A DNA stretch of 64,000 nucleotides from an uncultured Bacteroidales bacterium (GTDB lineage Bacteria; Bacteroidota; Bacteroidia; Bacteroidales; Paludibacteraceae), in contig ONEZ01000013.1 in the NCBI GenBank assembly GCA_900316995.1, forward strand, positions 1 to 64,000. Reading direction: 5' to 3'. Both the position numbers and the translations under genes were made by a program. This document shows positions 56,845 through 64,000 of the stretch, one piece after another. The notes beneath the pieces were generated by a model, which searched no databases, had not been told where the DNA came from, and saw nothing but the letters and a program-made list of their open reading frames with translations. Numbering within the stretch: position 1 is the stretch's first letter; each line of letters opens with the position of its first letter.

Positions 56845-56928
56845 CAGTTGACATTTGACAGTTGACATTTATAACTTTCAATTATCAATTATCAATTTAA
56901 TACGATTCACCGATTCAACAATTAAAAA
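56840..56928. repeat. A and B repeats between apgM-like gene and thrC
   Basis: Four A units CAGTTGA, CAGTTGACATTTGA, CAGTTGACATTT (56840-56870), then CAATTATCAATTATCAATTT, then B unit ACGATTCACCGATTCAACAA (56902-56921), ending 10 bases before the thrC start. Confidence 0.7.
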
Positions 56929-56937
56929 TACATAAAT

Positions 56938-58245
56938 ATGAATTACTATAGTACAAACGGGAACGTAAAGGGCATAAGCCTTGAGGAGGCGGTGGTTAAA
57001 GGTCTGGCAAGCGATAAAGGTTTGTTCATGCCAGATGTAATAAAGAAACTGCCACAAAGTTTTTTTGACGAGATAAGCGAGCTCTCCTTCCAAGAGATAG
57101 CTTACAAAGTGGCTGACGCATTTTTTGGTGAAGACGTTGATGCAGAGAGTCTTAAGAACATAGTTTATGATACACTATCATTTGATGTGCCTCTTGTAAA
57201 AGTTGAGGACAACATATATTCCTTGGAGCTATTCCACGGTCCTACTCTTGCATTCAAGGATGTGGGGGCTCGCTTTATGTCTCGTCTGCTTGGCTACTTT
57301 ATACGCAAAGAGAATAAAGGCGGACTTGTAAATGTTCTTGTAGCCACCAGCGGTGATACAGGAAGCGCAGTGGCAAACGGATTCCTTGGAGTGGAAGGCA
57401 TACGTGTATTTGTGCTCTACCCTAAAGGCAAAGTAAGTAAAATTCAGGAGTGTCAGTTTACCACACTTGGCAAAAACATTACGGCCATTGAGGTTGACGG
57501 CACCTTTGATGACTGCCAGCGGTTGGTAAAGAGCGCGTTCATGGATGAAGAGCTTAATGCAAAAATGAAGCTGACATCGGCGAACTCTATAAACGTGGCA
57601 CGATTCCTGCCTCAGGCATTCTATTATTTCTACGGATATGCACAGCTTAAGAAACTTGGACTTGCTGACAATGCTGTTATCTGTGTTCCAAGCGGCAACT
57701 TTGGCAACATAACAGCCGGATTGTTTGGCAAGCGTATGGGGCTTCCAGTTAAGCGTTTCATAGCCGCAAACAACCGCAATGACATATTTTACCAGTATCT
57801 GCTTACAGGTATCTATTCTCCACGCCCGTCTGTGGCCACACTTGCAAACGCCATGGATGTGGGAGACCCAAGCAACTTTGCCCGTGTACTTGACCTTTAC
57901 GGCCACTCACACAGCGCTATTTGTGCAGACATTTCTGGATGCACCTACAACGATGAACAGATTGCCGCCACAATTAAAGAGTGTCACCGTACTACAGGTT
58001 ACATCCTTGACCCTCACGGTGCATGCGGTTACCAGGCACTTAAAGACGGCTTGAAGCCGGGCGAGACAGGCATATTCCTTGAGACCGCCCACCCTGCCAA
58101 ATTCCTTGAAAAGGTGGAGGCAATACTTGGCACCAAGGTTGAGATTCCGCAGAAACTCCAGGAGTTCATGAAAGGCACCAAGCAAAGCGTGGACATGACT
58201 AAAGAGTTCACAGACTTTAAGGCGTTCCTGTTGACAAAGGCGTAA
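56938..58245 (+). CDS. thrC: Threonine synthase
   Basis: A 435-residue PLP enzyme that converts phosphohomoserine to threonine. Seen: YYSTNGNVKGISLEEAVVKG, FHGPTLAFKDVGARFMSRLL with the PLP lysine, VATSGDTGSAVANGF, and VPSGNFGNITAGLFGKRMGL. This is the long bacterial/fungal type. It should take its substrate from the preceding putative homoserine kinase. Confidence 0.96.
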   Translation: MNYYSTNGNVKGISLEEAVVKGLASDKGLFMPDVIKKLPQSFFDEISELSFQEIAYKVADAFFGEDVDAESLKNIVYDTLSFDVPLVKVEDNIYSLELFHGPTLAFKDVGARFMSRLLGYFIRKENKGGLVNVLVATSGDTGSAVANGFLGVEGIRVFVLYPKGKVSKIQECQFTTLGKNITAIEVDGTFDDCQRLVKSAFMDEELNAKMKLTSANSINVARFLPQAFYYFYGYAQLKKLGLADNAVICVPSGNFGNITAGLFGKRMGLPVKRFIAANNRNDIFYQYLLTGIYSPRPSVATLANAMDVGDPSNFARVLDLYGHSHSAICADISGCTYNDEQIAATIKECHRTTGYILDPHGACGYQALKDGLKPGETGIFLETAHPAKFLEKVEAILGTKVEIPQKLQEFMKGTKQSVDMTKEFTDFKAFLLTKA

Positions 58246-58390
58246 ACAACTCCTTTAACATAAAAACGAGGGTGACTAAGTATTTAAAGTGTGCGTGGGC
58301 GGGTGCCTCCAGATAGGCAGCCTTCCTGCTTACACATGCATCGTGGCCGTTTTTTTACCACATAAGCAGTACCTTTATAGAGTTTGATAT
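58246..58390. other. Structured intergenic stretch after thrC
   Basis: A 145-base convergent gap with a GC-rich centre. GGGTGCCT (58304-58311) pairs with AGGCAGCC around CCAGAT with one mismatch, and GGCCGTTTTTTTACC follows. No open frame. It could hold the thrC terminator or a small RNA; nothing is recognised. Confidence 0.4.
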
Positions 58391-59014
58391 TTATAGTTCT
58401 AAGCACCGCCTCAAATCATCTCTCCAGTCTGCATTGTTTTTAGGGCAGATTGTGTGTATCCCAAAAATTTGGGCAGCCGCCACATTCAGTTCGCTATCGT
58501 CAATGAAGAGGGTCTCTTCTGCTTTTATTTTCTCACTATCCAGCACCATCTGGAATATCTCTTTAGATGGTTTCATTAGTTTGCACTCGTAACTGAGATA
58601 GCAAGCATCAAAATAATCGCTGAGTTTATGTCCTCTCCCGTCAAACTCCGGTGACATAGCCCATTTCATGATTAATGGATTAGTGTTAGAGAGCAACAGT
58701 AAGCGGTATCCTTCCTTACGAAGCTGGATAAGGGCATCGAGATTACGTTGCGGCACATGGCTGACAAACCCTCTGCACGCATATATGCACTCCTCCTCTG
58801 TCACATTATGACCTGCATAAAGGCATAGCTGACGCCTGAACTCATCACCGGTAATCTTACCGCTCTCCAAATCACCAAAGAAACCCATCTGTTTATATGG
58901 GTCAAGGATGTTACGTGGTTCAGGTATTCCAATCTCCTCAAAACGGCGTATCGCACCTTCAAAATCCAACGCTACAACCACACCTCCTAAATCAAAAATT
59001 ATTGTTTTAATCAT
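58391..59014 (-). CDS. HAD-superfamily hydrolase, subfamily IA
   Basis: A 207-residue phosphatase with a cap domain. Motif I is IIFDLGGVVVALDF (D-x-G instead of D-x-D, typical of the epoxide hydrolase/YihX-like branch), motif II LLLLSNTNP, motif III KLMKPSKEIF, motif IV TLFIDDSELNV. YihX-like members act on sugar phosphates such as glucose 1-phosphate. ATG 59014 chosen over the GTG at 59026. Confidence 0.88.
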   Translation of the reverse strand: MIKTIIFDLGGVVVALDFEGAIRRFEEIGIPEPRNILDPYKQMGFFGDLESGKITGDEFRRQLCLYAGHNVTEEECIYACRGFVSHVPQRNLDALIQLRKEGYRLLLLSNTNPLIMKWAMSPEFDGRGHKLSDYFDACYLSYECKLMKPSKEIFQMVLDSEKIKAEETLFIDDSELNVAAAQIFGIHTICPKNNADWRDDLRRCLEL

Positions 59015-59049
59015 TATTGCAAACACATGTTAATTACTTACGATGCATG

Positions 59050-59081
59050 CAAAAATAGATTATTTTTACCATTTTTGCAAG
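59050..59081 (-). promoter_or_regulatory. Promoter of the HAD hydrolase gene
   Basis: Minus strand CTTGC (59077-59081) and TATTTTTG (59050-59057), 19 bases apart. Leader about 36 bases. Confidence 0.55.
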
Positions 59082-59097
59082 GATATCTAACAAACTC

Positions 59098-59202
59098 ATG
59101 AAGGAATACGCCGGGAAACATATCCTCACAGACCACATTAACAGGGTTGGTGAGGAAGGTCACAAAACTCTCCGCTGGCGCTGCTCTCTCCCAGTCGGAT
59201 AA
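59098..59202 (+). CDS. Possible 34-residue small protein
   Basis: ATG 59098 to TAA 59200-59202: MKEYAGKHILTD, then HINRVGEEGHKTLRWRCSLP. The base composition is more gene-like than the neighbouring AT-rich DNA. I do not recognise it; it may be a relic of a larger gene. No promoter match on this strand (best is CATTTTTG at 59070). Confidence 0.25.
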   Translation: MKEYAGKHILTDHINRVGEEGHKTLRWRCSLPVG

Positions 59203-59238
59203 AGTATCACAAACACGTAGTATTCAGCATGTATTAGC

Positions 59239-59697
59239 TTAGCAACAATAATCATGAAAGTATTCATCTATAGGTTTTAAAAGATACCTTGATGCCATTT
59301 CATATTCATCTGATGTAATCCAGCCATTTGTTTCTGAGTTTGCCATATAGATAATATCACGTTCATAATCTATCACAAAGCAATCTATATCTGGAAATCT
59401 TGACATAATACTGTCACATTTCCTTATATCTCTTTTAAGGGTTTTGTGACGAGTAAATTCAATTATCACAAGCAAATCTCCACGAACATGACGAGGATTT
59501 TCTCCTGCTGTATAGATAGAAATATCTGGGGCCAGATCATTGTAATCTTCTGTAACAGTAGCTTCTGCATAAGCATATAGCCCCCTTGGTCTGCATTCAA
59601 AATTTAGATTTGTACAAGTGTTCTGAATTAAAATCTGATGATAAAGGAACGGCCTTGGAGACCCTATACCCTGATAATAATCAATAAAATTAAACAT
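59239..59697 (-). CDS. Uma2-like (PD-(D/E)XK fold) protein, possibly degenerate
   Basis: A 152-residue protein. LAPDISIYTAGENPRHVRGD followed by LLVIIEFTRHKTLKRDI resembles the Uma2 endonuclease-like core (PD then a hydrophobic strand ending in E-x-S/T), and CDSIMSRFPDIDCFVIDYER fits the helix and strand after it. The usual lysine after the glutamate is not obvious, so activity is doubtful. Stand-alone, AT-rich, next to another unknown gene. Confidence 0.5.
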   Translation of the reverse strand: MFNFIDYYQGIGSPRPFLYHQILIQNTCTNLNFECRPRGLYAYAEATVTEDYNDLAPDISIYTAGENPRHVRGDLLVIIEFTRHKTLKRDIRKCDSIMSRFPDIDCFVIDYERDIIYMANSETNGWITSDEYEMASRYLLKPIDEYFHDYCC

Positions 59698-59721
59698 AGC
59701 TCTAGTATTTACTTCTGTTAT

Positions 59722-60339
59722 TTAATTTTTGATTGTAAGCACCGTGTTCTTTGAAAAAGCAATGTCGTATTCATGATTTGTACCCCATAACATAAAATCT
59801 CTCTGCTCACAAAAAACATGGTAATAGCCAGCATCTAAATTATTGATTTGAACACTTCCCCCTTTGGGAACCAGAATAGAAGGCAAACTTGCACTACCGT
59901 TTAGTGTGACGTAATAACTATGAGATTTATCTGTATTACTTATTGTTAAAGAATACGATAATGGGAATGAGTAAGAATCAAGTCTATTAGCCGAAATATT
60001 TACCGTTTTTTTATAAGTAGCTTTTTGATTCTTAAAATCTCCGTTTATAGGAAAATTATTGTATTGAGTAATAACAAAATTATATGTTCCTGGACTCTTC
60101 TCTATAGTTCCACTGTTTTCTCCAGGTTTTAAGCGATACGTGTTACCGCCAAATTCAACATCGTACGAAGTATATTTTGACACATTATAGAAAACATACG
60201 ACCCATTAGACAGGTATGACGGTTTCCATTTATAATCAGGCTCCGTTGTAGTCCCTGAATAAGTCTGACCAGTTGGTTCATCTTTAGAGCAACCAACCAA
60301 AATAAACAATGACAATAAAAAGAAAACTGACTTTTTCAT
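59722..60339 (-). CDS. Predicted lipoprotein of unknown function
   Basis: A 205-residue protein. MKKSVFFLLSLFILVGC is a lipoprotein signal (lipobox LVGC). The mature part is beta-rich with many Tyr/Asn/Ser residues (GGNTYRLKPGENSGTIEKSP, SYSFPLSYSLTISNTDKSHS), like small surface lipoproteins. ATG 60339 is the start: the open frame from 60438 runs through the -7 element. No family recognised. Confidence 0.75.
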   Translation of the reverse strand: MKKSVFFLLSLFILVGCSKDEPTGQTYSGTTTEPDYKWKPSYLSNGSYVFYNVSKYTSYDVEFGGNTYRLKPGENSGTIEKSPGTYNFVITQYNNFPINGDFKNQKATYKKTVNISANRLDSYSFPLSYSLTISNTDKSHSYYVTLNGSASLPSILVPKGGSVQINNLDAGYYHVFCEQRDFMLWGTNHEYDIAFSKNTVLTIKN

Positions 60340-60379
60340 AATTTCATATTTTTTAGAACAATTACTGATTTCATTTCTG

Positions 60380-60412
60380 CAAAGATAGCAGTCATAACCT
60401 GACGGAAGCAAG
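60380..60412 (-). promoter_or_regulatory. Promoter of the lipoprotein gene
   Basis: Minus strand CTTGC (60408-60412) and TATCTTTG (60380-60387) with a 20-base spacer. Leader about 37 bases. Confidence 0.55.
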
Positions 60413-60429
60413 TGATTGCACCTGTTTAA

Positions 60430-60465
60430 GGTTACCATTTTTACTGGTTTATGGTCACCGTTTTT
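60430..60465. promoter_or_regulatory. Pair of GGTnACCnTTTTT direct repeats
   Basis: GGTTACCATTTTT (60430-60442) and GGTCACCGTTTTT (60453-60465), 23 bases from start to start. The GGTnACC core is itself palindromic. They lie in the divergent gap between the lipoprotein and the 257-residue unknown gene and may be a two-site operator. Confidence 0.45.
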
Positions 60466-60508
60466 GAAAAATTTAACTCAAAAATTATTATGCAGTCAAA
60501 TAAAAAAC

Positions 60509-60516
60509 TACTTTTG
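60509..60516 (+). promoter_or_regulatory. -7 element of the 257-residue unknown gene
   Basis: TACTTTTG, leader about 20 bases to ATG 60539. No good -33 box. Confidence 0.4.
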
Positions 60517-60538
60517 CAACAAGAAAAAGTCACCATAT

Positions 60539-61312
60539 ATGTCAAAGAAATTTAAATTTCCTCCAATTCCAGCACATCGATGCCCGGACAGCCTCAAACA
60601 AGAGATGATGACACGGGATAGCCAGATGAATAAAAAAGATATGCCAGAAGCTGACACTTTTACAGATGGTGACATCGATGTGAAATCAGAGAGTGACGGC
60701 ATCTTTCTCATAAAACTGACAGACCCTACAGAAGGCATAGGCAAGATAGATTTTTCCGGCGAAAACATCAACGATGTAAAATCATATAAGGAGGAACTTG
60801 AAAAAGAGCTTGAGAAAGCAGTAGCAAGCGGCAATAAATCAGGGCTCTACATAGAGAGTTTGAAAGACCGCATCAAAGAGGCGGAAGACCATATAAGCAA
60901 AACATCAAACGTACTGGAGATATTAGCGAATGGTAAGATTAGAGTTTTAGAGCGGGGTGCAGTAGAGTTCAGTATAGGTTCACACAAAGCGTTGGCATTA
61001 TACATTCTCTATATCCGTCATACAGAAGGTATAAACAGGAAAGATCCATTACAGTACAGAAATGAATTAAAGGATATCTTCAAATTCTTTTGGGGTGTTA
61101 CAGGCGACCTTGATGAAAAGGTAAATAAACTGACCACCATTTCTGAGAACAAAAACCCCTTTGATACTGAAATATCCAAACTAAGAAGAGCATTCTACGA
61201 AAAAATCACAAATAAAGACACTGCTGAAAAATTTCTGCCAAGTGGCAAACGTGGAGAGTTCCGAAAACTAAATCATAATCAGATAAGATTTATCCTGCCT
61301 AAAGGGTTATAG
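60539..61312 (+). CDS. Unknown protein with central coiled coil
   Basis: A 257-residue soluble protein starting MSKKFKFPPIPAHRCPDS. Residues about 85-130 are predicted coiled coil (KSYKEELEKELEKAVASG, SLKDRIKEAEDHIS). The C-terminal half is helical and basic, with SIGSHKALALYILYIRHTEG, a tryptophan-containing KDIFKFFWGVTG and the ending LNHNQIRFILPKGL. It could bind nucleic acid, but no family is recognised. Start 60539 is preferred because a -7 element stands just upstream of it. Confidence 0.65.
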   Translation: MSKKFKFPPIPAHRCPDSLKQEMMTRDSQMNKKDMPEADTFTDGDIDVKSESDGIFLIKLTDPTEGIGKIDFSGENINDVKSYKEELEKELEKAVASGNKSGLYIESLKDRIKEAEDHISKTSNVLEILANGKIRVLERGAVEFSIGSHKALALYILYIRHTEGINRKDPLQYRNELKDIFKFFWGVTGDLDEKVNKLTTISENKNPFDTEISKLRRAFYEKITNKDTAEKFLPSGKRGEFRKLNHNQIRFILPKGL

Positions 61313-61341
61313 CATCAATCCATAATACACTTTGGAAATAA

Positions 61342-61539
61342 ATGTATTTGTATCAGAGTTACGCAATATGGCTGTTTTCTTATCTGGATTCAATATATTT
61401 CTGTGAATACAATATCTGTTTGAGGTATATGCTATGTTTGGTTATAGTATCCGCAGTATTATTCCCTGTGTCTTTTCTTATGGGGGAGCTTGATAGAAAG
61501 ATAACGAATGTCATACAAAAAAACAGGGCGACTCAATGA
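61342..61539 (+). CDS. Doubtful 65-residue membrane-like frame
   Basis: ATG 61342 to TGA 61539; a hydrophobic middle (LCLVIVSAVLFPVSFLMG) and a charged end. It could be the tail of a lost membrane protein such as an acyltransferase. Its last codons lie in the hsp20 terminator hairpin, which argues against a conserved gene. Confidence 0.25.
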   Translation: MYLYQSYAIWLFSYLDSIYFCEYNICLRYMLCLVIVSAVLFPVSFLMGELDRKITNVIQKNRATQ

Positions 61540-61548
61540 GCCACCCTG
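61516..61548 (-). terminator. Terminator of hsp20
   Basis: On the minus strand CAGGGTGGCTC and GAGTCGCCCTG pair (9 of 11), loop ATT, followed by TTTTTTT. It lies 27 bases after the hsp20 stop. Confidence 0.7.
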
Positions 61549-61575
61549 CAAGTTTCTTAGCCGAAAAATGCTGAG

Positions 61576-62004
61576 TTAAGAAATTTCAATTGCTTTGGCA
61601 ATCTTAGGTTCCTCTTTTTTGGTTATCTTAGGTAGAACCACCGTTAGAATACCATTTTCAACCTTTGCTGAAACTTTATCTTTTTCAACATCATCCGGAA
61701 GAGTGTAAACCTGCTCATAGTTTGAGTAAGAGAACTCACGTCTCAGATAACGCTGTTTCTTGTCCCCTTCCTTGTGTTCAAACTTGTTCTCAATTGCGAT
61801 ATGCAAATTGCCATCTTCATTGATATTCACTCTACAAAATTCTTTCTTGATACCTGGTGCGGCAACATCCATTGTGTAGGCTTTTTCATCTTCCTTCACG
61901 TTTACTGCCGGTGCTGTTGAATTGGCACGAGGCATGAAATCACTGTTGAAAAAATCATCAAATACTGTTGGAAACCAACTGTTCTTAAACATTACTGGTA
62001 ACAT
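61576..62004 (-). CDS. Small heat-shock protein, Hsp20/alpha-crystallin family
   Basis: A 142-residue holdase chaperone. N-terminal arm (MLPVMFKNSWFPTVFDDFF), alpha-crystallin domain from about 35 (YTMDVAAPGIKKEFCRVNIN) to VSAKVENGILTVVLPK (the conserved G-I-L-x-x-x-L-P), and a short tail with P-K-I-A. A strong AGGAGGT lies 8 bases before ATG 62004, which fixes the start and is unusual for this phylum. Confidence 0.92.
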   Translation of the reverse strand: MLPVMFKNSWFPTVFDDFFNSDFMPRANSTAPAVNVKEDEKAYTMDVAAPGIKKEFCRVNINEDGNLHIAIENKFEHKEGDKKQRYLRREFSYSNYEQVYTLPDDVEKDKVSAKVENGILTVVLPKITKKEEPKIAKAIEIS

Positions 62005-62011
62005 AATCAAT

Positions 62012-62018
62012 ACCTCCT
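62012..62018 (-). promoter_or_regulatory. Strong Shine-Dalgarno of hsp20
   Basis: AGGAGGT on the minus strand, 7-8 bases before ATG 62004. Most Bacteroidota genes lack such a site, and no other gene in this window shows one this good. Confidence 0.7.
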
Positions 62019-62134
62019 AATTTTATTTTATTAAATTGTTTAACTCTCAGCTCTCAACCCTCTTGGGGTCTCAAGCCTTCGCCATGTAATTTGCAACAAA
62101 CATGCCAGACACCACACACTGACAAAATGGCAGA

Positions 62135-62166
62135 TTTGTTTTTTTCTATTAATTTTTATACATTTG
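62135..62166 (+). promoter_or_regulatory. Promoter of the acyl-ACP thioesterase gene
   Basis: TTTGT (62135-62139) and TACATTTG (62159-62166) with a 19-base spacer; leader about 26 bases. Confidence 0.65.
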
Positions 62167-62196
62167 TGATTCAAAACTAAAAATCACACACATATC

Positions 62197-62901
62197 ATGT
62201 TTACCTTAAAATATAAAGTCACCACATCAACATGCGATGTGAACGGGCGCTTGCGCCTATACTCCGCACTACAAATGATGCAAGACTGCTCTGAGCTCTG
62301 GATGTATGAAAGTGAGCCGGCAGTTAGAAAGTTCTTTGATGACAACAATATGGCGCAACTATTAGCATCGCGCCAAGTGGAGATTATCAGAGAGCCTGAG
62401 TTTAGAGAAGAGCTAACCGTTACCACCAGCGTTTATGATATGAAAGGTATGTTTGGCTACAGAAACACATTTATATATGACGCCAACGGAAATCCGTGCT
62501 ACAAGACATGGAGTATGGGGGCGTTTATAGACAAGAGCACAGGCAAACTTAAACGTGTGGATGAGGAGGCCGTTTCAACTATGAAAATTGAGCCTAAATT
62601 GGACATGAACTATAAAGACCGCCGTATAGTTTTACCCAAAGAAGGAGGGGTGAACGCCTCCCCCATAACTGTGCTGCGTGCGGATATTGACTACAACAAG
62701 CACCTTAACAATACAAACTACGTTAGAATGGCAATGGAGCTGCTGCCTGAAGATTTCAAGGTAAAAGGATTAAGAGTGGAATACAAGACTCCGGCAAAAC
62801 TGTCAGAAATGCTTACACCAGTTATTTACAACAGTGGTGACACTATAATCATATCTCTGAAATCAGGTGGTGCGGTATGCGCCAATATAGAGTTCTGTTA
62901 A
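62197..62901 (+). CDS. Acyl-ACP thioesterase
   Basis: A 234-residue double hot-dog protein. First half: TSTCDVNGRLRLYSALQMMQ and RQVEIIREPEFREELTV. Second half: VLRADIDYNKHLNNTNYVRM with the N-x-H-x-N catalytic motif, then GLRVEYKTPAKLSEML. It releases fatty acids from acyl carrier protein. The C-terminus is slightly short but the domains look complete. Confidence 0.88.
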   Translation: MFTLKYKVTTSTCDVNGRLRLYSALQMMQDCSELWMYESEPAVRKFFDDNNMAQLLASRQVEIIREPEFREELTVTTSVYDMKGMFGYRNTFIYDANGNPCYKTWSMGAFIDKSTGKLKRVDEEAVSTMKIEPKLDMNYKDRRIVLPKEGGVNASPITVLRADIDYNKHLNNTNYVRMAMELLPEDFKVKGLRVEYKTPAKLSEMLTPVIYNSGDTIIISLKSGGAVCANIEFC

Positions 62902-62933
62902 TAAGTTTATTTTTTACTGATTTGCCATTCTAT

Positions 62934-62941
62934 TATCTTTG
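62934..62941 (+). promoter_or_regulatory. -7 element of the small thioesterase gene
   Basis: TATCTTTG, leader about 45 bases to ATG 62989. TTTGCC at 62921 is too close for a -33 box. Confidence 0.4.
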
Positions 62942-62988
62942 TAGAGTGTAAAACAAAAATGAACGTATCATAACATATACAGAAACAA

Positions 62989-63387
62989 ATGAAAGAATAT
63001 CTTTTTAAGACAGAGATGGAGGTGCGAGACTATGAGTGTGACATTCAAGGCATAGTGAACAACGCAAACTACCTTCACTATCTTGAAGCCACACGCCATA
63101 AATTCATACAAAGTTTAGGTTTATCATTCAAAAAGCTCCACGATGACGGAATGGACGTGGTGGTTTCAGAAATAGAGATAAAATACCGCACAGCCCTTAC
63201 CGGCGATGATAAATTTCTATCATGCCTGAACTATCATCGTGACGGCATCAGACTGGTGTTTGAACAAGACATCTACCGTCTCAGCGACATGAAACTCTGC
63301 GTAAAAGCCAAGACATCAACCGTGGCTGTGATAAACGGAGTGCTCAGTAAGGGAGACGAGATGGAGGAACTGCTTAAATGCAGTTGA
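62989..63387 (+). CDS. Acyl-CoA thioesterase, YbgC/4HBT type
   Basis: A 132-residue single hot-dog thioesterase: VRDYECDIQGIVNNANYLHY with the catalytic aspartate and N-x-x-Y pattern, LEATRHKFIQSLGLSFKKL and IEIKYRTALTGDDKFL. Its substrate may be a short acyl-CoA or acyl-ACP. Its last residue and stop (AGTTGA) come from the repeat A array that follows. Confidence 0.88.
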   Translation: MKEYLFKTEMEVRDYECDIQGIVNNANYLHYLEATRHKFIQSLGLSFKKLHDDGMDVVVSEIEIKYRTALTGDDKFLSCLNYHRDGIRLVFEQDIYRLSDMKLCVKAKTSTVAVINGVLSKGDEMEELLKCS

Positions 63388-63522
63388 CATTTGACAGTTG
63401 AGAGTACGTCATCCTGAGGACGCAGTCCGAAGGATCTCATAATGATTACGAGATGCTTCGCTACGTTGTACTACGCTCAGCATGACGAAACCGATTCACC
63501 GATTAAACGATTAAACGATTAA
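63380..63522. repeat. Composite A-C-B repeat before the kinase gene
   Basis: A units CAGTTGACATTTGACAGTTG (63382-63401), C element from CGTCATCCTGAGGACGCAGT through GAAGGATCTCA to a partly complementary GAGATGCTTCGCTACGTTGT and CAGCATGACG (63406-63488), then B units CGATTCACCGATTAAACGAT and two more ATTAAACGATTAAA (63491-63522), ending at the kinase ATG. The C part is a long imperfect hairpin. Confidence 0.75.
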
Positions 63523-64000
63523 ATGCTTTTAAAAGAGAATGACATAATAGGTGGCTACACCGTAAAGTACCTTATCAAGGCGAGCGAATATGCCAGCAAC
63601 TACCGTGTGGTAAACAGAGTGGGAGAATCTTTTTTCCTAAAACTGTTTGATATGTCAAAAATACCTGCGACTGCCGTAACAGATGGTATGCCTGATGAAA
63701 TAACAGGCATCAGCCGCCTTAATCATCCAAACATAATAAAGTTTATAGGGAAGGACTCATATACAGATTCTGACGGCAACGCATACCAGCTTCTTATAAC
63801 TGAGTTCCTCAGCGGCATGTTGCTCTCTGAAATGGTGAGCAATGGGAAGCTGCTTGCAATAAATGAGGCACTACCCTACTATGCAGCCATACTGCAAGGG
63901 CTTGACTATATGCACACTACGCATGAACTTAATCATAATGACATTACACCTCGCAACATACTCCTGTCAAAAGATGGCAATGGCAAGGTTGTGCCAAAGA
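63523..64000 (+). CDS. Serine/threonine protein kinase-like protein, cut by the right edge
   Basis: The frame opens at ATG 63523 and has no stop before the window ends (159 codons). The protein has an eukaryote-like kinase N-lobe: SFFLKLFDMSK (VAIK-like lysine), a helix region ending RLNHPNIIKFIGKDS, hinge LLITEFLSGMLLSEM, and the catalytic loop LNHNDITPRNILLS (H-x-D-x-x-x-x-N, with N-D in place of R-D). The glycine-rich loop is weak. The C-lobe and any further domain lie outside. Confidence 0.8.
   Translation, partial: MLLKENDIIGGYTVKYLIKASEYASNYRVVNRVGESFFLKLFDMSKIPATAVTDGMPDEITGISRLNHPNIIKFIGKDSYTDSDGNAYQLLITEFLSGMLLSEMVSNGKLLAINEALPYYAAILQGLDYMHTTHELNHNDITPRNILLSKDGNGKVVPK

Noticed and set aside
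57229..57906. 225-residue minus-strand frame opposite thrC
   Set aside because: It is antisense to a complete, motif-rich threonine synthase and has no promoter or family signature.
60416..60538. Longer start for the 257-residue unknown protein
   Set aside because: The extension crosses the direct repeats and the -7 element; ATG 60539 follows the promoter correctly.

Overview
The window is a stretch of a Bacteroidota chromosome, almost certainly order Bacteroidales. The evidence is the F1Fo ATP synthase gene order (beta-epsilon-membrane protein-a-c-b-delta-alpha-gamma), the lineage families DUF3078, DUF4199, DUF6452 and DUF6048, a type IX secretion/gliding C-terminal domain protein, and promoters of the Bacteroidota type (TTTG, about 19 bases, TAnnTTTG) in front of many genes. 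Shine-Dalgarno sequences are mostly absent, with one clear exception (hsp20).

Layout. 1-2820 is an AT-rich accessory segment: the tail of an unknown gene, a WYL regulator, an MNT-type nucleotidyltransferase with a broken HEPN-like partner, a stand-alone PD-(D/E)XK-like protein and an orphan HipB-like repressor. 2820-24761 is housekeeping: nitroreductase, class II ribonucleotide reductase, ABC-F ATPase, AddB-like nuclease, TPR protein, gyrA, clpC, dapA, ligA, trmD, a DUF3078 outer-membrane protein, pyrD and pyrK. 24835-26057 holds an inverted-repeat element, an XRE repressor and a 613-base regulatory region with repeated TTACAnnTGTAA sites in front of mazG. 26880-36632 is mostly on the minus strand: MATE pump, tRNA-Lys, mntP, tkt, a five-gene envelope cluster and a T9SS-type protein; SRP RNA and a phosphoesterase lie on the plus strand. 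36865-44075 is a plus-strand run: LysM/periplasmic-binding protein, outer-membrane barrel, nitroreductase, DUF2520, HAD phosphatase, UbiA, Maf and histidine phosphatase. 44131-51537 is the ATP synthase operon with promoter and terminator. 51534-58245 runs from an ECF sigma factor through a 58-residue protein, rpe, a reduced ComEC, a DHH phosphoesterase and a phosphoglycerate-mutase-like putative homoserine kinase to thrC. 58391-61575 is a second AT-rich accessory patch. 61576-64000 has hsp20, two thioesterases and the start of a protein kinase.

The most unusual signals are non-coding. (1) The repressor-associated operator array at 25445-26057, where the repeated box contains the -7 promoter element. 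(2) A composite intergenic repeat system with a preferred order: family A (TTGACAG units) sits on gene 3' ends and often supplies the stop codon, family C (CATCCTGA...GAAGGATCTC) is in the middle, and family B (GATTCACCGATTAAAC) sits just before the next start codon. (3) Hairpin-rich GC islands, two of which share an exact 28-base sequence in opposite orientation.

No database search was possible. Family names come from motif recognition, and start sites were chosen from promoters, overlaps and family alignments held in memory.
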